From Saccharothrix australiensis (lineage in GTDB: Bacteria; Actinomycetota; Actinomycetes; Mycobacteriales; Pseudonocardiaceae): DNA of 64,000 nt. Every line of letters begins with the position of its first letter. Position 1 is the stretch's first letter. Of this stretch, positions 1-8,361 are shown piece by piece. The translations under genes were made by a program, and so were the position numbers. Location of the stretch: the NCBI RefSeq assembly GCF_003634935.1, contig NZ_RBXO01000001.1:186001-250000 (forward strand), written 5' to 3'. Under the pieces are notes generated by a model. The model did no database searches. It was not told the origin of the DNA and worked only from the letters and a program-made list of their open reading frames with translations.

Positions 1-73
1 CTGCCGTCAAGCTGCGAAAAAACGCGAAGATGAAGAGTGATCCGCCAACTGTGTAAAAGCTCAAGGGCAAGGG

Positions 74-1744
74 TCAGTGGGCGGTGGCCACGGGCTTGAC
101 GCGGGTGCTGTCCTCGTCGACGTGGTAGTCGTCGCCGTCGGTCTCGTCGGTGCCGTTGAAGACGTGCAGCCGCTTGGCGATCAGCGTCACGAGCACCGCC
201 ACCACCAGGTTCGCCACCACGGCCACGATACCGACGTAGACCTGCACGGCGGAGCCCGCGAACGGGTGCCAGCCGAACAGCGACAGCTTGTCCAGCGCCA
301 GCGCGGAACCGGCGAAGTGCGGCCGGCCCGCCGTGACGACCTTGCCCGTGACCTGGTCCTTGATGTCCGGCGTGCTGATGTTGTAGAGCAGCCACATCCC
401 CCAGCCCATGCCGACGACCCACCCGGCCACCAGGCCGTAGACGTGGAACCACCGGGTGTAGAGGGCGATCGCGACGGCGGGCAGCGTCTGGAGGATCATG
501 ACGCCGCCGATGAGCTGGAGGTCGATGGAGAACTGCGGGTCGATGAAGACGATGAACGCGACCGCGCCGAACTTCACCACCAGCGAGGCGATCTTGGCCT
601 GCTTGGCCTCCTGCTTGGGCGTGGCGCCCTTCTTCAGGTACTCCTTGTAGATGTTGCGGGTCCACAGGTTCGCCGCCGCGATGGACATGATCGCCGCCGG
701 CACGAGCGCGCCGATCCCGATCGCGGCGAACGCGATGCCGGCGAACCAGGACGGGAACTCGTTGCCGAACAGCACCGGGACGATGGTGTTGGTGTCGGCG
801 CGCCCGGTGGCCTGGTTGGTGATCGGCTTGACGCCCGCGCTGATCGCCACGAAGCCCAGCATCGCCAGCAGGCCCAGCAGCAGCGAGTACGCGGGCAGCG
901 CGACCATGTTGCGCTTGATGACGTTGCGCCCGCGCGAGGCGAGGATGCCGGTCAGCGAGTGCGGGTAGAGGAACAGCGCCAGCGCGGAGCCGAGCGCGAG
1001 CGTCGCGTACTGGAGCTGGTTGTCGGCATTGAGCAGGATTCCGTCGGACTTCGCCGGCGAGGCGTCGTACTTGGCCTGCGCGGTGTCGAAGATCTGGCCC
1101 CAGCCGCCGAACTTCGCGGGCAGGTAGACCACGGCGACCAGGATCACCACGTAGATCAGGATGTCCTTGACGAACGCGATGAGCGCGGGCGCGCGCAGGC
1201 CCGACTGGTACGTGTACAGCGCGAGGATCACGAACGCGATGAACAGCGGCAGGTGGCCGAGCACGCCGGAGCCGTTGAGCCCCATCGTGCGCAGCACGGC
1301 CTCCAGGCCGACGAGCTGCAACGCGATGTAGGGCATCGTCGCGACGATGCCGGTGATGGCGATCAGCAGCGCCAGCCAGTGCGACCCGTACCGGCCGCGC
1401 ACGAAGTCGGCCGGCGTCACGTAGCCGTGCACGCGCGACACCGACCACATCCGCACCAGCGGCAGGAAGACGATCGGGTAGAGGATGACCGTGTACGGCA
1501 GGGCGAAGAAGCCGGTCGCACCGGCCCCGAACACGAGCGCGGGCACCGCGACGAACGTGTACGCGGTGTAGAGGTCGCCGCCGACCAGGAACCAGGTGAT
1601 CCACGAGCCGAACTTGCGACCGCCCAGCCCCCACTCGTCGAGGTGGTCGAGCGTGTCGCCGGCCCGCCACCGCGCGGCGACGAACCCGAGCACCGTCACC
1701 AGCAGGAACAACGCGCTGAAGACGACCAGTTCGGTCCACTGCAT
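74..1744 (-). CDS. Sodium:solute symporter family permease (SSS)
   Basis: A 556-residue polytopic membrane protein with about 13 hydrophobic segments and the usual length of SSS-family Na+/solute cotransporters. The N-terminus has the conserved Gly-rich stretch GLGGRKFGSW followed by a Thr/Tyr-rich helix, and a long motif near residue 370 (NLWTRNIYKEYLKKG) is typical of the PanF/MctC-like branch. It probably imports a small carboxylate, but the substrate cannot be read from the sequence. It starts directly after the stop of the DUF3311 gene, an arrangement often seen for this transporter type, so the two are translated together. A GntR/FCD regulator lies just upstream on the same strand and is the likely controller. 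Confidence 0.85.
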   Translation of the reverse strand: MQWTELVVFSALFLLVTVLGFVAARWRAGDTLDHLDEWGLGGRKFGSWITWFLVGGDLYTAYTFVAVPALVFGAGATGFFALPYTVILYPIVFLPLVRMWSVSRVHGYVTPADFVRGRYGSHWLALLIAITGIVATMPYIALQLVGLEAVLRTMGLNGSGVLGHLPLFIAFVILALYTYQSGLRAPALIAFVKDILIYVVILVAVVYLPAKFGGWGQIFDTAQAKYDASPAKSDGILLNADNQLQYATLALGSALALFLYPHSLTGILASRGRNVIKRNMVALPAYSLLLGLLAMLGFVAISAGVKPITNQATGRADTNTIVPVLFGNEFPSWFAGIAFAAIGIGALVPAAIMSIAAANLWTRNIYKEYLKKGATPKQEAKQAKIASLVVKFGAVAFIVFIDPQFSIDLQLIGGVMILQTLPAVAIALYTRWFHVYGLVAGWVVGMGWGMWLLYNISTPDIKDQVTGKVVTAGRPHFAGSALALDKLSLFGWHPFAGSAVQVYVGIVAVVANLVVAVLVTLIAKRLHVFNGTDETDGDDYHVDEDSTRVKPVATAH

Positions 1745-2008
1745 CTACTTCGCCCCCTCGTCCAGGTCGTCCACGCCCAGCAGGTCCGGTTTGCCCTTGA
1801 CGGCGGGTTCGCCCCTGGTCTTGACGTAGACGAGGCCCACGCACACGACACCGACCGGCACCCAGGCGAACTGGAACCAGTAGAAGAACGGCAGCCCGAG
1901 CAGCCGCGGTTCGTCGGAGTTGAACCACGGCGTGACGAGCATGAGCAGCGGGACCAGCAGCAGCAGGTTCCAGTTGCTCCAGCGCAGGCTGGGTGGTCGA
2001 GGCGGCAT
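1745..2008 (-). CDS. DUF3311 small membrane partner of the symporter
   Basis: An 87-residue protein with two hydrophobic helices (about residues 12-30 and 42-65) and an acidic C-terminal tail. It matches the DUF3311 pattern: a PWFN motif after helix 1 and FYWFQ at the start of helix 2. Members of this family are nearly always paired with SSS symporters and are assumed to be accessory subunits. Its stop abuts the symporter ATG with no gap, so co-translation is likely. The exact function of the family is unknown. Confidence 0.8.
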   Translation of the reverse strand: MPPRPPSLRWSNWNLLLLVPLLMLVTPWFNSDEPRLLGLPFFYWFQFAWVPVGVVCVGLVYVKTRGEPAVKGKPDLLGVDDLDEGAK

Positions 2009-2130
2009 GGGTGCCCTCCGTGCGGCGGCCTGGTGACTCGGTGTCGCGCGATGCTAGGCCCGTGGAGGGACGGCCGTCACCGGGTCGTGTGGGTTCCCGG
2101 CCGTTGACGTAGTTGAATCGTGACCCTCGT
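2009..2130. other. Intergenic region upstream of the symporter operon
   Basis: 122 bases between the GntR stop and the DUF3311 start. The minus-strand promoter of the symporter operon should lie here if it is not cotranscribed with gntR. I see no copy of the GATCGTT/AACGATC palindrome found upstream of gntR, only a partial match (GTTGAATCG near 2112). Confidence 0.4.
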
Positions 2131-2829
2131 TCACTCCCCGCGCAGGCCGATCACCAACTGCTTCTCCGCCCGGTCGAAGTAGTCGGTGAGCAGGTCTTCG
2201 GCCTCCCGCACGCGGTCGCGCTCCAGGTGGTCGAGGATGTCGCGGTTGAGCGGCAGGTAGTCCTTGTGGAAGCGCTCCGGGTCGCCCATGACGTGGAACG
2301 CGAGCCGGACCTCGGCGAGCAGGCGCTGCATCTCCTCGTCGAGCCGGCGGCTGCCCGCGAGCGCGGTGATGGCCTGGTGGAACTTGACGTTGGCGGTGCC
2401 GACGGTGATCCAGTCGCCGGTCCTCGCGCCGGCCAGGCCGAGGTCGACCGCGTCGCGCACCGCGCCCCTGGCCCGGTCGTCGGCCCGTGGCCAGTAGCGC
2501 AGCGCGCCCGTCTCGATGATCCGACGCGCGCCGTAGAGGTCGACGATGTCCTGCCAGTCGGGTTTCCGGACGAAGACGCCCTTGCTGTACTCGTGCACCA
2601 GCAGGCGCTCATGGGTGAGCAGGCGGAACGCCTCGCGCAGGGTGTTCCGGGACACCCGGAGTGCGTCGCCGAGCGCCTTCTCGTTGAGCTGCCGGCCGGG
2701 CTGGATGCCGCCGTCGAGGACGGTGGTGCGGAGCTTGTCGGCGACCCGTTCGGCGGTGCTGGAGCGGTCGATGTCGCCGCGCTCCCCCGCCAGTGCCCGG
2801 AGCCAGTTGTCGCCGTCGACGCTCGTCAT
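2131..2829 (-). CDS. GntR family transcriptional regulator, FCD subfamily
   Basis: A 232-residue one-component regulator. Residues about 22-90 form a winged helix-turn-helix (ALGDALRVSRNTLREAFRLL, then the wing motif SKGVFVRKP). Residues about 98-225 form the all-helical FCD ligand domain, with the FHQAI motif carrying a metal-binding His and a terminal repeat of Glu/Asp-rich helices. FCD regulators usually respond to small organic acids. It is upstream of and co-oriented with the DUF3311/symporter pair, so it probably controls their uptake substrate. A minus-strand TAGACT box 6 bases before the ATG suggests a leaderless transcript, and a perfect palindrome at 2871-2885 is the likely operator. 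Confidence 0.88.
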   Translation of the reverse strand: MTSVDGDNWLRALAGERGDIDRSSTAERVADKLRTTVLDGGIQPGRQLNEKALGDALRVSRNTLREAFRLLTHERLLVHEYSKGVFVRKPDWQDIVDLYGARRIIETGALRYWPRADDRARGAVRDAVDLGLAGARTGDWITVGTANVKFHQAITALAGSRRLDEEMQRLLAEVRLAFHVMGDPERFHKDYLPLNRDILDHLERDRVREAEDLLTDYFDRAEKQLVIGLRGE

Positions 2830-2835
2830 GGGGCG

Positions 2836-2841
2836 AGTCTA
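2836..2841 (-). promoter_or_regulatory. Leaderless -10 box of the GntR gene
   Basis: On the minus strand TAGACT is followed by 6 bases and then the ATG at 2829. This fits the actinobacterial TANNNT box with transcription starting at the start codon. No ribosome binding site is visible. Confidence 0.5.
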
Positions 2842-2870
2842 GGGCTCGGCGGTCACGGGGAGTGTCGCCG

Positions 2871-2885
2871 GATCGTTGAACGATC
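2871..2885. promoter_or_regulatory. Perfect palindrome, probable GntR operator
   Basis: GATCGTT-G-AACGATC is a perfect inverted repeat with 7-base arms. It fits the loose FCD/FadR-type pattern TNGT-N3-ACNA. It lies in the divergent space between gntR and the Pcp-like gene, about 30 bases upstream of the gntR -10 box, where it could serve autoregulation. Confidence 0.5.
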
Positions 2886-2988
2886 CCCGCCTCGGCGCGG
2901 GGTTCGGGACGTCCGGTCGGGTCGGTGGCCGATCGCGTGCGCCGGTTGGGGGTTCCGGGCGTGCGCGGGCCTCCGCGAGGATCGTGCC

Positions 2989-4296
2989 GTGATCAGACGA
3001 CTGCGCACCGTGGCGGTTCCGGTGATCGGGGTGGCTTTGGTCGGGGTGGTCCTGCTGGGGTCGCCTGGGGTGGCGAGCGGGCAGGGCTCGGCCGGGCGGG
3101 GTGGCGCGGCGGGGCCGGGGCGGCCCTGCTTCGACGTCACCGCGCCGTTGACGGTCGAGGAGCAGCGGTTGGACGACGCGCCCGCGCCGGGACAGCCGGC
3201 GGCGGGGCCCGAACTCGTCCGGCTCGGCGGGTTCGACGACGACGTCCGCCGGTTCGAGGACCGGCTGTGCGCCGGGCTGCCGCGGTCGGAGGCCGAGGCG
3301 TTCGTCGCCCGCGCCGGGCGGCAGCTGTGGCGGGCGGCGGTCGAGCGCGCCCGGTCGACCGCGGCGTGGGACGCCTACGACGACCGACCCCTGTACTGGG
3401 CGCGGCTGCTGCTCACCAGGGCGGTCCGGCAGTGGGCGCCCCGGCGGTACCCGCTGCCCGACGCCGAGCGCGCCCGGTTGGTGCGGCGGCTCGACGACGC
3501 CGCCCGCGGCGTGGACGACGTCGGGTCCCGGCCCGGCGCCCGGCGGGTGGCCGTCACGGGGTTCGACCCGTTCCAGCTGTCCGGCGCGGCGGTGCGGCGG
3601 TCCAACCCGTCCGGCGCGGCGGCGCTGCGGCTCGACGGCCGGGAGTTCGACACGCCGCGCGGCCGGGTCGTGGTCGAGGCGGCGGTGCTGCCGGTGTCGT
3701 GGGAGTCGTTCGACGGGGGGATCGTCGAGCGGTTCTACGGCGGCGTGCTCACCGGCGGGCGGGCACCGGACGCGCTCGTGACGGTGAGCCAGGGGCGACC
3801 GGGGCGGTTCGACGTCGAGCGGTGGGCCGCCCGGTGGCGGGGCGGCGCGCCGGACAACAACGACGTGGCCGCGCACGGCGTCGTGCCCGACGCCCCGGGG
3901 TGGCCGCAGCCGGCCCACGAGTTCATCGAGACCACGCTGCCCGCGCAGCGGATGGTCGACGCCGGCACCGGCCCCTACCCGGTGCTGTTCAACCGGTCGT
4001 TCTGCGAGTGGCCGCCCGGCTCGACGCCCGGCGTCGGCGCGCCGGACTGCCGCACCGACGAGCCGACGCCGGGCGCGGTGGCCGCGGTCGGCAGCGGTGG
4101 CGACTACCTGTCCAACGAGTCGATGTACCGCGCGAACCGGCTGCGGCTCGGGTTGTCCGCGACCGCCGCGGGCGGCCACCTCCACACGCCGGTGCTCGGG
4201 CTGCCCGCCGACCCTGCCGCGCTGACCGACCCCGCGTTCGAGGCGGACCGGCGGCGGGTGGTCGACCAGGTGGCCGCGTTGATCGCAGTAGTCTGA
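2989..4296 (+). CDS. Secreted pyroglutamyl-peptidase-like (C15) protein with Ser at the nucleophile position
   Basis: A 435-residue protein starting at GTG. It has a signal peptide (residues 1-30, a hydrophobic run ending in ASG) and a helical N-terminal extension (about 50-180). A peptidase C15 fold follows: VTGFDPF (about 186), a paired SNPSG, a QGRPGRFDVER block carrying the catalytic Glu, PDNNDVA, and a TTLP motif. In the family the nucleophile sits in a GTxxCN motif; here the matching segment is GGDYLSN, so Ser375 replaces Cys. The catalytic His is kept (GGHLHTP, His399). Family members are cytosolic and about 215 residues long, so both export and the substitution are unusual. It may be a repurposed or binding-only homologue. 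Confidence 0.7.
   Translation: MIRRLRTVAVPVIGVALVGVVLLGSPGVASGQGSAGRGGAAGPGRPCFDVTAPLTVEEQRLDDAPAPGQPAAGPELVRLGGFDDDVRRFEDRLCAGLPRSEAEAFVARAGRQLWRAAVERARSTAAWDAYDDRPLYWARLLLTRAVRQWAPRRYPLPDAERARLVRRLDDAARGVDDVGSRPGARRVAVTGFDPFQLSGAAVRRSNPSGAAALRLDGREFDTPRGRVVVEAAVLPVSWESFDGGIVERFYGGVLTGGRAPDALVTVSQGRPGRFDVERWAARWRGGAPDNNDVAAHGVVPDAPGWPQPAHEFIETTLPAQRMVDAGTGPYPVLFNRSFCEWPPGSTPGVGAPDCRTDEPTPGAVAAVGSGGDYLSNESMYRANRLRLGLSATAAGGHLHTPVLGLPADPAALTDPAFEADRRRVVDQVAALIAVV
4289..4294 (+). promoter_or_regulatory. Leaderless -10 box of the Septum_form gene, overlapping the upstream stop
   Basis: TAGTCT lies 6 bases before the GTG at 4301 and overlaps the end of the Pcp-like gene (stop TGA 4294-4296). There is no Shine-Dalgarno sequence, so an own leaderless transcript is likely. 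Confidence 0.45.
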
Positions 4297-4300
4297 CCCC

Positions 4301-5137
4301 GTGCGGCGCAGGCGGGCGGTGGTCGGGTTGCTCGCGCTGTCGCTCGCCTGGGCCACCGGGTGCGCCGCGCGGGTCGCGGGCGCGCCGGACGGCGAGGTCG
4401 TCCGGCCCTCGATCACGCCCGGCGTCGCGGAGCTGCCCGCGCCCGGCCGGTGCACCGACGGCGGCCTCACCGCCGTGGACTGCGCCCGGCCGCACGGCGG
4501 CGAGGTGGTCGACATCGGCGAGTTCACCGGGCTGGGCGACGACTATCCGGGCGAGCGGGACTTCCGCCGCCAGGCGATCCCCGCGTGCCGGGCGGCGCTG
4601 GCCGGCTACCTCGGCAGCGCCGACCACGACGCCACCCGCCTCCAGGCCCACGTGCTGTGGCCGAGCCGCGACGGGTGGGCGAAGGGCGACCGCTGGCGGC
4701 TGTGCACGGCGGTCGAGCTGACCACCGACGGGCGGCGCGGTCAGCGCACGGGCCGGGTGAAGGACCTGCTCAAGGCGGCCGGGTTCGCCGGGGTGCAGTT
4801 GTGCGCGCAGGGTTCGCCCGCGCACGACGCCGATCCGGTGATCACCGCCTGTGACGGCCCGCACCGCGCCGAGGCCGTGCCGGGCGTGCTGGACCTCGGG
4901 CGGCCGGGCGACCCCGCGCCGCCGCGGGACCAGGTGGACGCCAGGGCGAAGGAGCACTGCGCGACCGCCGTCGCCGGGTACGTCGGCGCGGAGCGGCAGG
5001 ACGTGTTCGCGTCCTGGCGCTCGTTCGGCAGCCAGGCGTGGTCCGAGGGCTTCACGACGGTCGTCTGCTACGCCGAGGCGACCCGGCCGTTCACCGGTCG
5101 GCTGTGGGGGCTGGGCACGAAGGCGCTGCCCGCCTGA
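4301..5137 (+). CDS. Septum_form-domain lipoprotein
   Basis: A 278-residue exported protein. The N-terminus is basic (MRRRR), then a hydrophobic helix ends in ATGC, a plausible lipobox that would make Cys22 the lipidated residue. The rest contains two repeats of the pattern C-(T/D)xxHxxE with spaced cysteines (VDCARPHGGEVVDI and TACDGPHRAEAVPG). This is characteristic of the actinobacterial Septum_form family, whose founding member affects septation. It starts 4 bases after the previous stop but has its own -10-like box. Role in cell division is by family only. Confidence 0.75.
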   Translation: MRRRRAVVGLLALSLAWATGCAARVAGAPDGEVVRPSITPGVAELPAPGRCTDGGLTAVDCARPHGGEVVDIGEFTGLGDDYPGERDFRRQAIPACRAALAGYLGSADHDATRLQAHVLWPSRDGWAKGDRWRLCTAVELTTDGRRGQRTGRVKDLLKAAGFAGVQLCAQGSPAHDADPVITACDGPHRAEAVPGVLDLGRPGDPAPPRDQVDARAKEHCATAVAGYVGAERQDVFASWRSFGSQAWSEGFTTVVCYAEATRPFTGRLWGLGTKALPA

Positions 5138-5159
5138 GGCCGGCCGCGCGGTTCGGCAA

Positions 5160-5207
5160 CACGAAGTCCACAGCCTGTGCACAGCTTCATCCACAACCTG
5201 TGGACAA
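5160..5207. promoter_or_regulatory. Cluster of DnaA-box-like 9-mers
   Basis: Between two genes lie AAGTCCACA, CTGTGCACA, TCATCCACA and TGTGGACAA. The last, at 5199-5207, is the exact complement of the actinobacterial box TTGTCCACA, and the third differs from TTATCCACA at one base. Four sites in under 50 bases, and on both strands, is more than expected by chance in such GC-rich DNA. Confidence 0.5.
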
Positions 5208-5708
5208 CTAGCGCCGCCGGAAGGCGATCACGAGCAGCAGGACGCCCACCACGACCGCCGCGCCACCGTCGAACACCGGCCTGAACACGGGTAGGACCGG
5301 GAAGACGCCCAGTTCCCACGCCACGCCGGCGGCCAACGACAGCAGGCCGGCGGTGAGCGGTGCGGCTGGGGACAGCCGTCCCACCGTCACCAGCCCCACC
5401 ACCAGTCCCGCGAGCACCAGCGCCACCAGGCCGCGCACGCGGGTCACGTCGAACCGGAGCGCCGCGCCGAACTGGGCGACCTGCTCGACGTGGCCGAGCC
5501 GGCCGAGGCCGTAACCCCACGCGAACGCCGCGACGACGATCCCCAGCGCGCCGACCACCACGCCGAGCACGTGCCACCCCGGCCGGGCGCGGCGGCGGGG
5601 CGGCGGGCGGACCGGCTCGTACCGCACGACACCGGCCCGCGGCCCGACCCGCTCGTCGCGGTCCTCGTCGAAGTGCAGGCCGCCCAGGAACTCGTCCCGC
5701 CGGGTCAC
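5208..5708 (-). CDS. Four-TM membrane protein of unknown function
   Basis: A 166-residue protein starting at GTG. The N-terminal 45 residues are charged and cytosolic (RRDEFLGGLHFDEDRDER, then a Pro/Arg-rich stretch). Four hydrophobic helices follow at about 47-70, 92-112, 116-132 and 140-162. The sequence does not match a family I recognise. The AGGAGG directly before the GTG is too close to act as a normal ribosome binding site, whereas TACCAA sits 6 bases upstream, so it may be leaderless. The stop codon touches the DnaA-box cluster downstream. Confidence 0.6.
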   Translation of the reverse strand: MTRRDEFLGGLHFDEDRDERVGPRAGVVRYEPVRPPPRRRARPGWHVLGVVVGALGIVVAAFAWGYGLGRLGHVEQVAQFGAALRFDVTRVRGLVALVLAGLVVGLVTVGRLSPAAPLTAGLLSLAAGVAWELGVFPVLPVFRPVFDGGAAVVVGVLLLVIAFRRR

Positions 5709-5761
5709 CCCTCCTTGGTACCGCGCGCCCCGGCGAAAATCACCGAGGGTGATCGAAAAGA

Positions 5762-5791
5762 GACCCGGTGGACGCCCTTGTCCACCGGGTC
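5762..5791 (-). terminator. Intrinsic terminator of pckG
   Basis: GACCCGGTGGAC and GTCCACCGGGTC form a perfect 12-bp stem with a 6-base loop. On the minus strand the stem is followed by TCTTTTC. It lies 17 bases after the pckG stop. Confidence 0.85.
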
Positions 5792-5807
5792 CCGGTCACG
5801 GTGCGGG

Positions 5808-7619
5808 TCAGCCCAGGCGCTGCCGCAGCGCCTCCAGCTCGTCGCGCAGCGAGGTCGGCACCTTGTCGCCGATCTTCGCGAACCACTCCTCGATCATCGG
5901 GAGCTCGGCGCGCCACTCGTCGGCGTCGAACCTCAGCGCCGCCTCGACGTCCTCGCGCGGGGCGTCGAGGTTCGACAGGTCCAGCTCGTCGGCGGTCGGG
6001 ACGTGCCCGATCGGCGTCTCCTGCGCGGCGGCCTTGCCCTCGATGCGCTCGATGGCCCACTTCAGCACGCGCGAGTTCTCGCCGAAGCCGGGCCACAGGA
6101 AGCGCTTATCCTCGCCCCGGCGGAACCAGTTGACGTAGAAGATCTTCGGCAGCTTGTCGGCGTCGGCCGACTTGCCGGTGTCGATCCAGTGCTGGAAGTA
6201 GTCACCGGCGTGGTAGCCGATGAACGGCAGCATCGCCATCGGGTCGCGGCGCACCACGCCGACCTGGCCGACGGCGGCGGCGGTCGTCTCACTGGACAGC
6301 GTCGCGCCCATGAACACGCCGTGCTGCCAGTCGCGCGACTCGGTGATCAGCGGGATCGTGGTGGCGCGCCGCCCGCCGAAGAAGATCGCCGAGATCGGCA
6401 CGCCCTTCGGGTCCTCCCACTCGGGCGCCTTGATGTCGCACTGGGCGATCGGCGTGCAGTAGCGGGAGTTCGGGTGCGACGACAGCTCCTCGCTGTCCGG
6501 CGTCCAGTCCTGCTTCTTCCAGGAGGTCAGGTGCGCGGGCGGCTCGCCCATGCCCTCCCACCACACGTCGCCGTCGTCGGTCAGCGCGACGTTCGTGAAG
6601 AGCGAGTTGCCCTTCTCGATGGTGCGCATGGCGTTCGGGTTGGTGTGGTAGTCGGTGCCGGGCGCGACGCCGAAGAAGCCGTTCTCCGGGTTGACCGCGT
6701 ACAGGCGGCCGTCCTCGCCGAACCGCATCCACGCGATGTCGTCGCCGAGGGTCTCCACCTTCCAGCCGGGGATGGTCGGCTCCAGCATGGCGAGGTTGGT
6801 CTTGCCGCAGGCGCTGGGGAACGCGGCGGCGATGTAGTACGCCTTGTTCTCCGGCGAGGTGAGCTTGAGGATCAGCATGTGCTCGGCGAGCCAGCCCTCG
6901 TCGCGCGCCATCACCGAGGCGATGCGCAGCGAGTAGCACTTCTTGCCCAACAGCGCGTTGCCGCCGTAGCCCGAGCCGAACGACCAGATCGTCCGCTCCT
7001 CGGGGAAGTGCGTGATGTACTTGGTGTCGTTGCAGGGCCACGGGACGTCCGCCTGGCCGGGCTCCAGCGGCGCGCCGATCGAGTGCAGCGCCTGGACGAA
7101 GTCGGCGTCCTCGCCGAACCGCGCCAGGGCCTTCGTGCCCATGCGGGTCATGATGTGCATGGAGACGACGACGTACTCGGAGTCCGTGATCTCCACGCCC
7201 AGCATCGGCTTCTCGGCGTCCAGCGGGCCCATGCAGAACGGGATCACGTACATCGTGCGACCGCGCATCGAGCCCCGGTACAGCTCGGTCATGATCCCCT
7301 TCATCTCGGAGGGGTCCATCCAGTTGTTCGTGGGGCCGGCGTCGGCCTCGTCCACGGAACAGATGAACGTCCGCTCCTCGACGCGCGCGACGTCGGTGGG
7401 GTCCGAGGCCGCCCAGAAGGAGTTGGGCTTCTTCTTCAGCGGGACGAAGGTGCCGGCGTCCACGAGTTTGGCCGTGAGGCGGTTCCATTCGTCCTGGGAA
7501 CCGTCGGCCCAGACGACCTGGTCCGGGCAGGTCAGCTCGGCAACCTCGCGCACCCAGGAGAGCAGCCGCGCGTGGTTGGTCGGTGCCTGGTCGAGACCGG
7601 GAATGGTCACTGCCGTCAT
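5808..7619 (-). CDS. pckG: Phosphoenolpyruvate carboxykinase (GTP)
   Basis: A 603-residue protein, the normal length of GTP-dependent PEPCK. It converts oxaloacetate and GTP to PEP, CO2 and GDP in gluconeogenesis and anaplerotic balance. Visible motifs include the P-loop [13 protein letters not shown] (about 270-282), the active-site region [18 protein letters not shown], the GTP-binding [12 protein letters not shown] and the C-terminal [24 protein letters not shown] chose the ATG at 7619 ([11 protein letters not shown]) because the family starts there; an in-frame start 33 bases upstream would add an unlikely Arg-rich leader. It is monocistronic, with a strong terminator downstream. Confidence 0.97.
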   Translation of the reverse strand: MTAVTIPGLDQAPTNHARLLSWVREVAELTCPDQVVWADGSQDEWNRLTAKLVDAGTFVPLKKKPNSFWAASDPTDVARVEERTFICSVDEADAGPTNNWMDPSEMKGIMTELYRGSMRGRTMYVIPFCMGPLDAEKPMLGVEITDSEYVVVSMHIMTRMGTKALARFGEDADFVQALHSIGAPLEPGQADVPWPCNDTKYITHFPEERTIWSFGSGYGGNALLGKKCYSLRIASVMARDEGWLAEHMLILKLTSPENKAYYIAAAFPSACGKTNLAMLEPTIPGWKVETLGDDIAWMRFGEDGRLYAVNPENGFFGVAPGTDYHTNPNAMRTIEKGNSLFTNVALTDDGDVWWEGMGEPPAHLTSWKKQDWTPDSEELSSHPNSRYCTPIAQCDIKAPEWEDPKGVPISAIFFGGRRATTIPLITESRDWQHGVFMGATLSSETTAAAVGQVGVVRRDPMAMLPFIGYHAGDYFQHWIDTGKSADADKLPKIFYVNWFRRGEDKRFLWPGFGENSRVLKWAIERIEGKAAAQETPIGHVPTADELDLSNLDAPREDVEAALRFDADEWRAELPMIEEWFAKIGDKVPTSLRDELEALRQRLG

Positions 7620-7974
7620 CTCGTCTCGTCTCCTAGCTGAGCGCCAGCCCACGGTGGACGCCGTTGTCCGGTGGGACGTCCTCGGGAATGGCTCCGCCCG
7701 CCCGGTGGAGGGCGTGCCGGTTAAGGGGATAGACGGAGGTTAGCCGGGTTAATCCTCGGTAACGCACATCTGACCTGTCGGCTCTCTCACAAAACCGATT
7801 CTGGAATCGATTCAGCACCCGATCACCACAAACCCCGCTGCGACCTGCGCTTTAGCGCGGCGAATGCAAGACCCGGCGGGTGCGGCGACCACCACACGAC
7901 GCGGTTGCGACTCCGTAACGATGTGGAAGCGCTCTCATGGCGGAGCGCAAGAATTGCGCGGAAAATGTCCGGGT
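7620..7974. other. 355-bp intergenic region upstream of pckG
   Basis: It separates pckG from the YtrA-type regulator, both on the minus strand. I see an inverted repeat CGATTC-TG-GAATCG (7796-7809), a short GCGC-TTTA-GCGC hairpin near 7850, and a LacI-type palindrome at 7923-7936. The pckG promoter must be here. No gene is supported. Confidence 0.5.
7923..7936. promoter_or_regulatory. LacI-family-like operator
   Basis: TGGAAGCGCTCTCA closely resembles the actinobacterial LacI/CebR-type site TGGGAGCGCTCCCA (two mismatches, with the central AGCGCT intact). No sugar gene or LacI regulator is adjacent, so its target may be pckG about 300 bases downstream, as a carbon-source input. The role is inferred. 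Confidence 0.4.
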
Positions 7975-8361
7975 TCAGCCGGCCTGCCACGCCGCGCGCA
8001 CCGCGCGCACGGCCGCTTCCGGGTCGACGCCCAACGCCCGCGCCTCGGCGGCGAACCGGGCGGCGGACGCGGCGAGCGCGGTGCCCGCATCCGTTGCCGC
8101 GCTTGACATCGACGGGTCGGGCGCGGCGGCGACCACGGTGCCCCTGCGCCGGGCGGTGCGCAGGAGGCCGGCGACCTCCAGGTCCCGGTAGACCCGCGCC
8201 ACCGTGCCGGCGGACAGGCCGAGGTCGCGGGCCAACTGGCGGATCGACGGCAGCGGCGAGCCGACCGGCAGCTCACCGGTCCGGACCAGGTGGACGAGCT
8301 GGTCCCGCACCTGCCGCCACGGCGCGACCCCGCTGTCCGGGTCGACGACGACCTGCTTCAC
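7975..8361 (-). CDS. GntR family regulator, YtrA subfamily
   Basis: A 128-residue protein: a winged HTH at about 10-78 (SPLPSIRQLARDLGLSAGTVARVYRDLEVAGLL then RRRGTVV) followed by a short helical tail of about 45 residues. A large effector domain is absent, which defines the YtrA type. The GTG start overlaps the stop of the upstream membrane-protein gene by 4 bases (GTGA), so the pair is translationally coupled. YtrA regulators usually repress their own operon; the palindrome at 9260-9282 is the natural candidate site. Confidence 0.82.
   Translation of the reverse strand: MKQVVVDPDSGVAPWRQVRDQLVHLVRTGELPVGSPLPSIRQLARDLGLSAGTVARVYRDLEVAGLLRTARRRGTVVAAAPDPSMSSAATDAGTALAASAARFAAEARALGVDPEAAVRAVRAAWQAG

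Noticed and set aside
1-73. A gene fragment at the left edge
   Set aside because: The first 73 bases have stops in several frames and no recognisable coding; it is treated as the 3' flank of the symporter gene.
77-2107. A 676-codon open frame on the plus strand at the window start
   Set aside because: It lies opposite the SSS symporter and DUF3311 genes and reads as His/Arg/Asp-rich shadow sequence.
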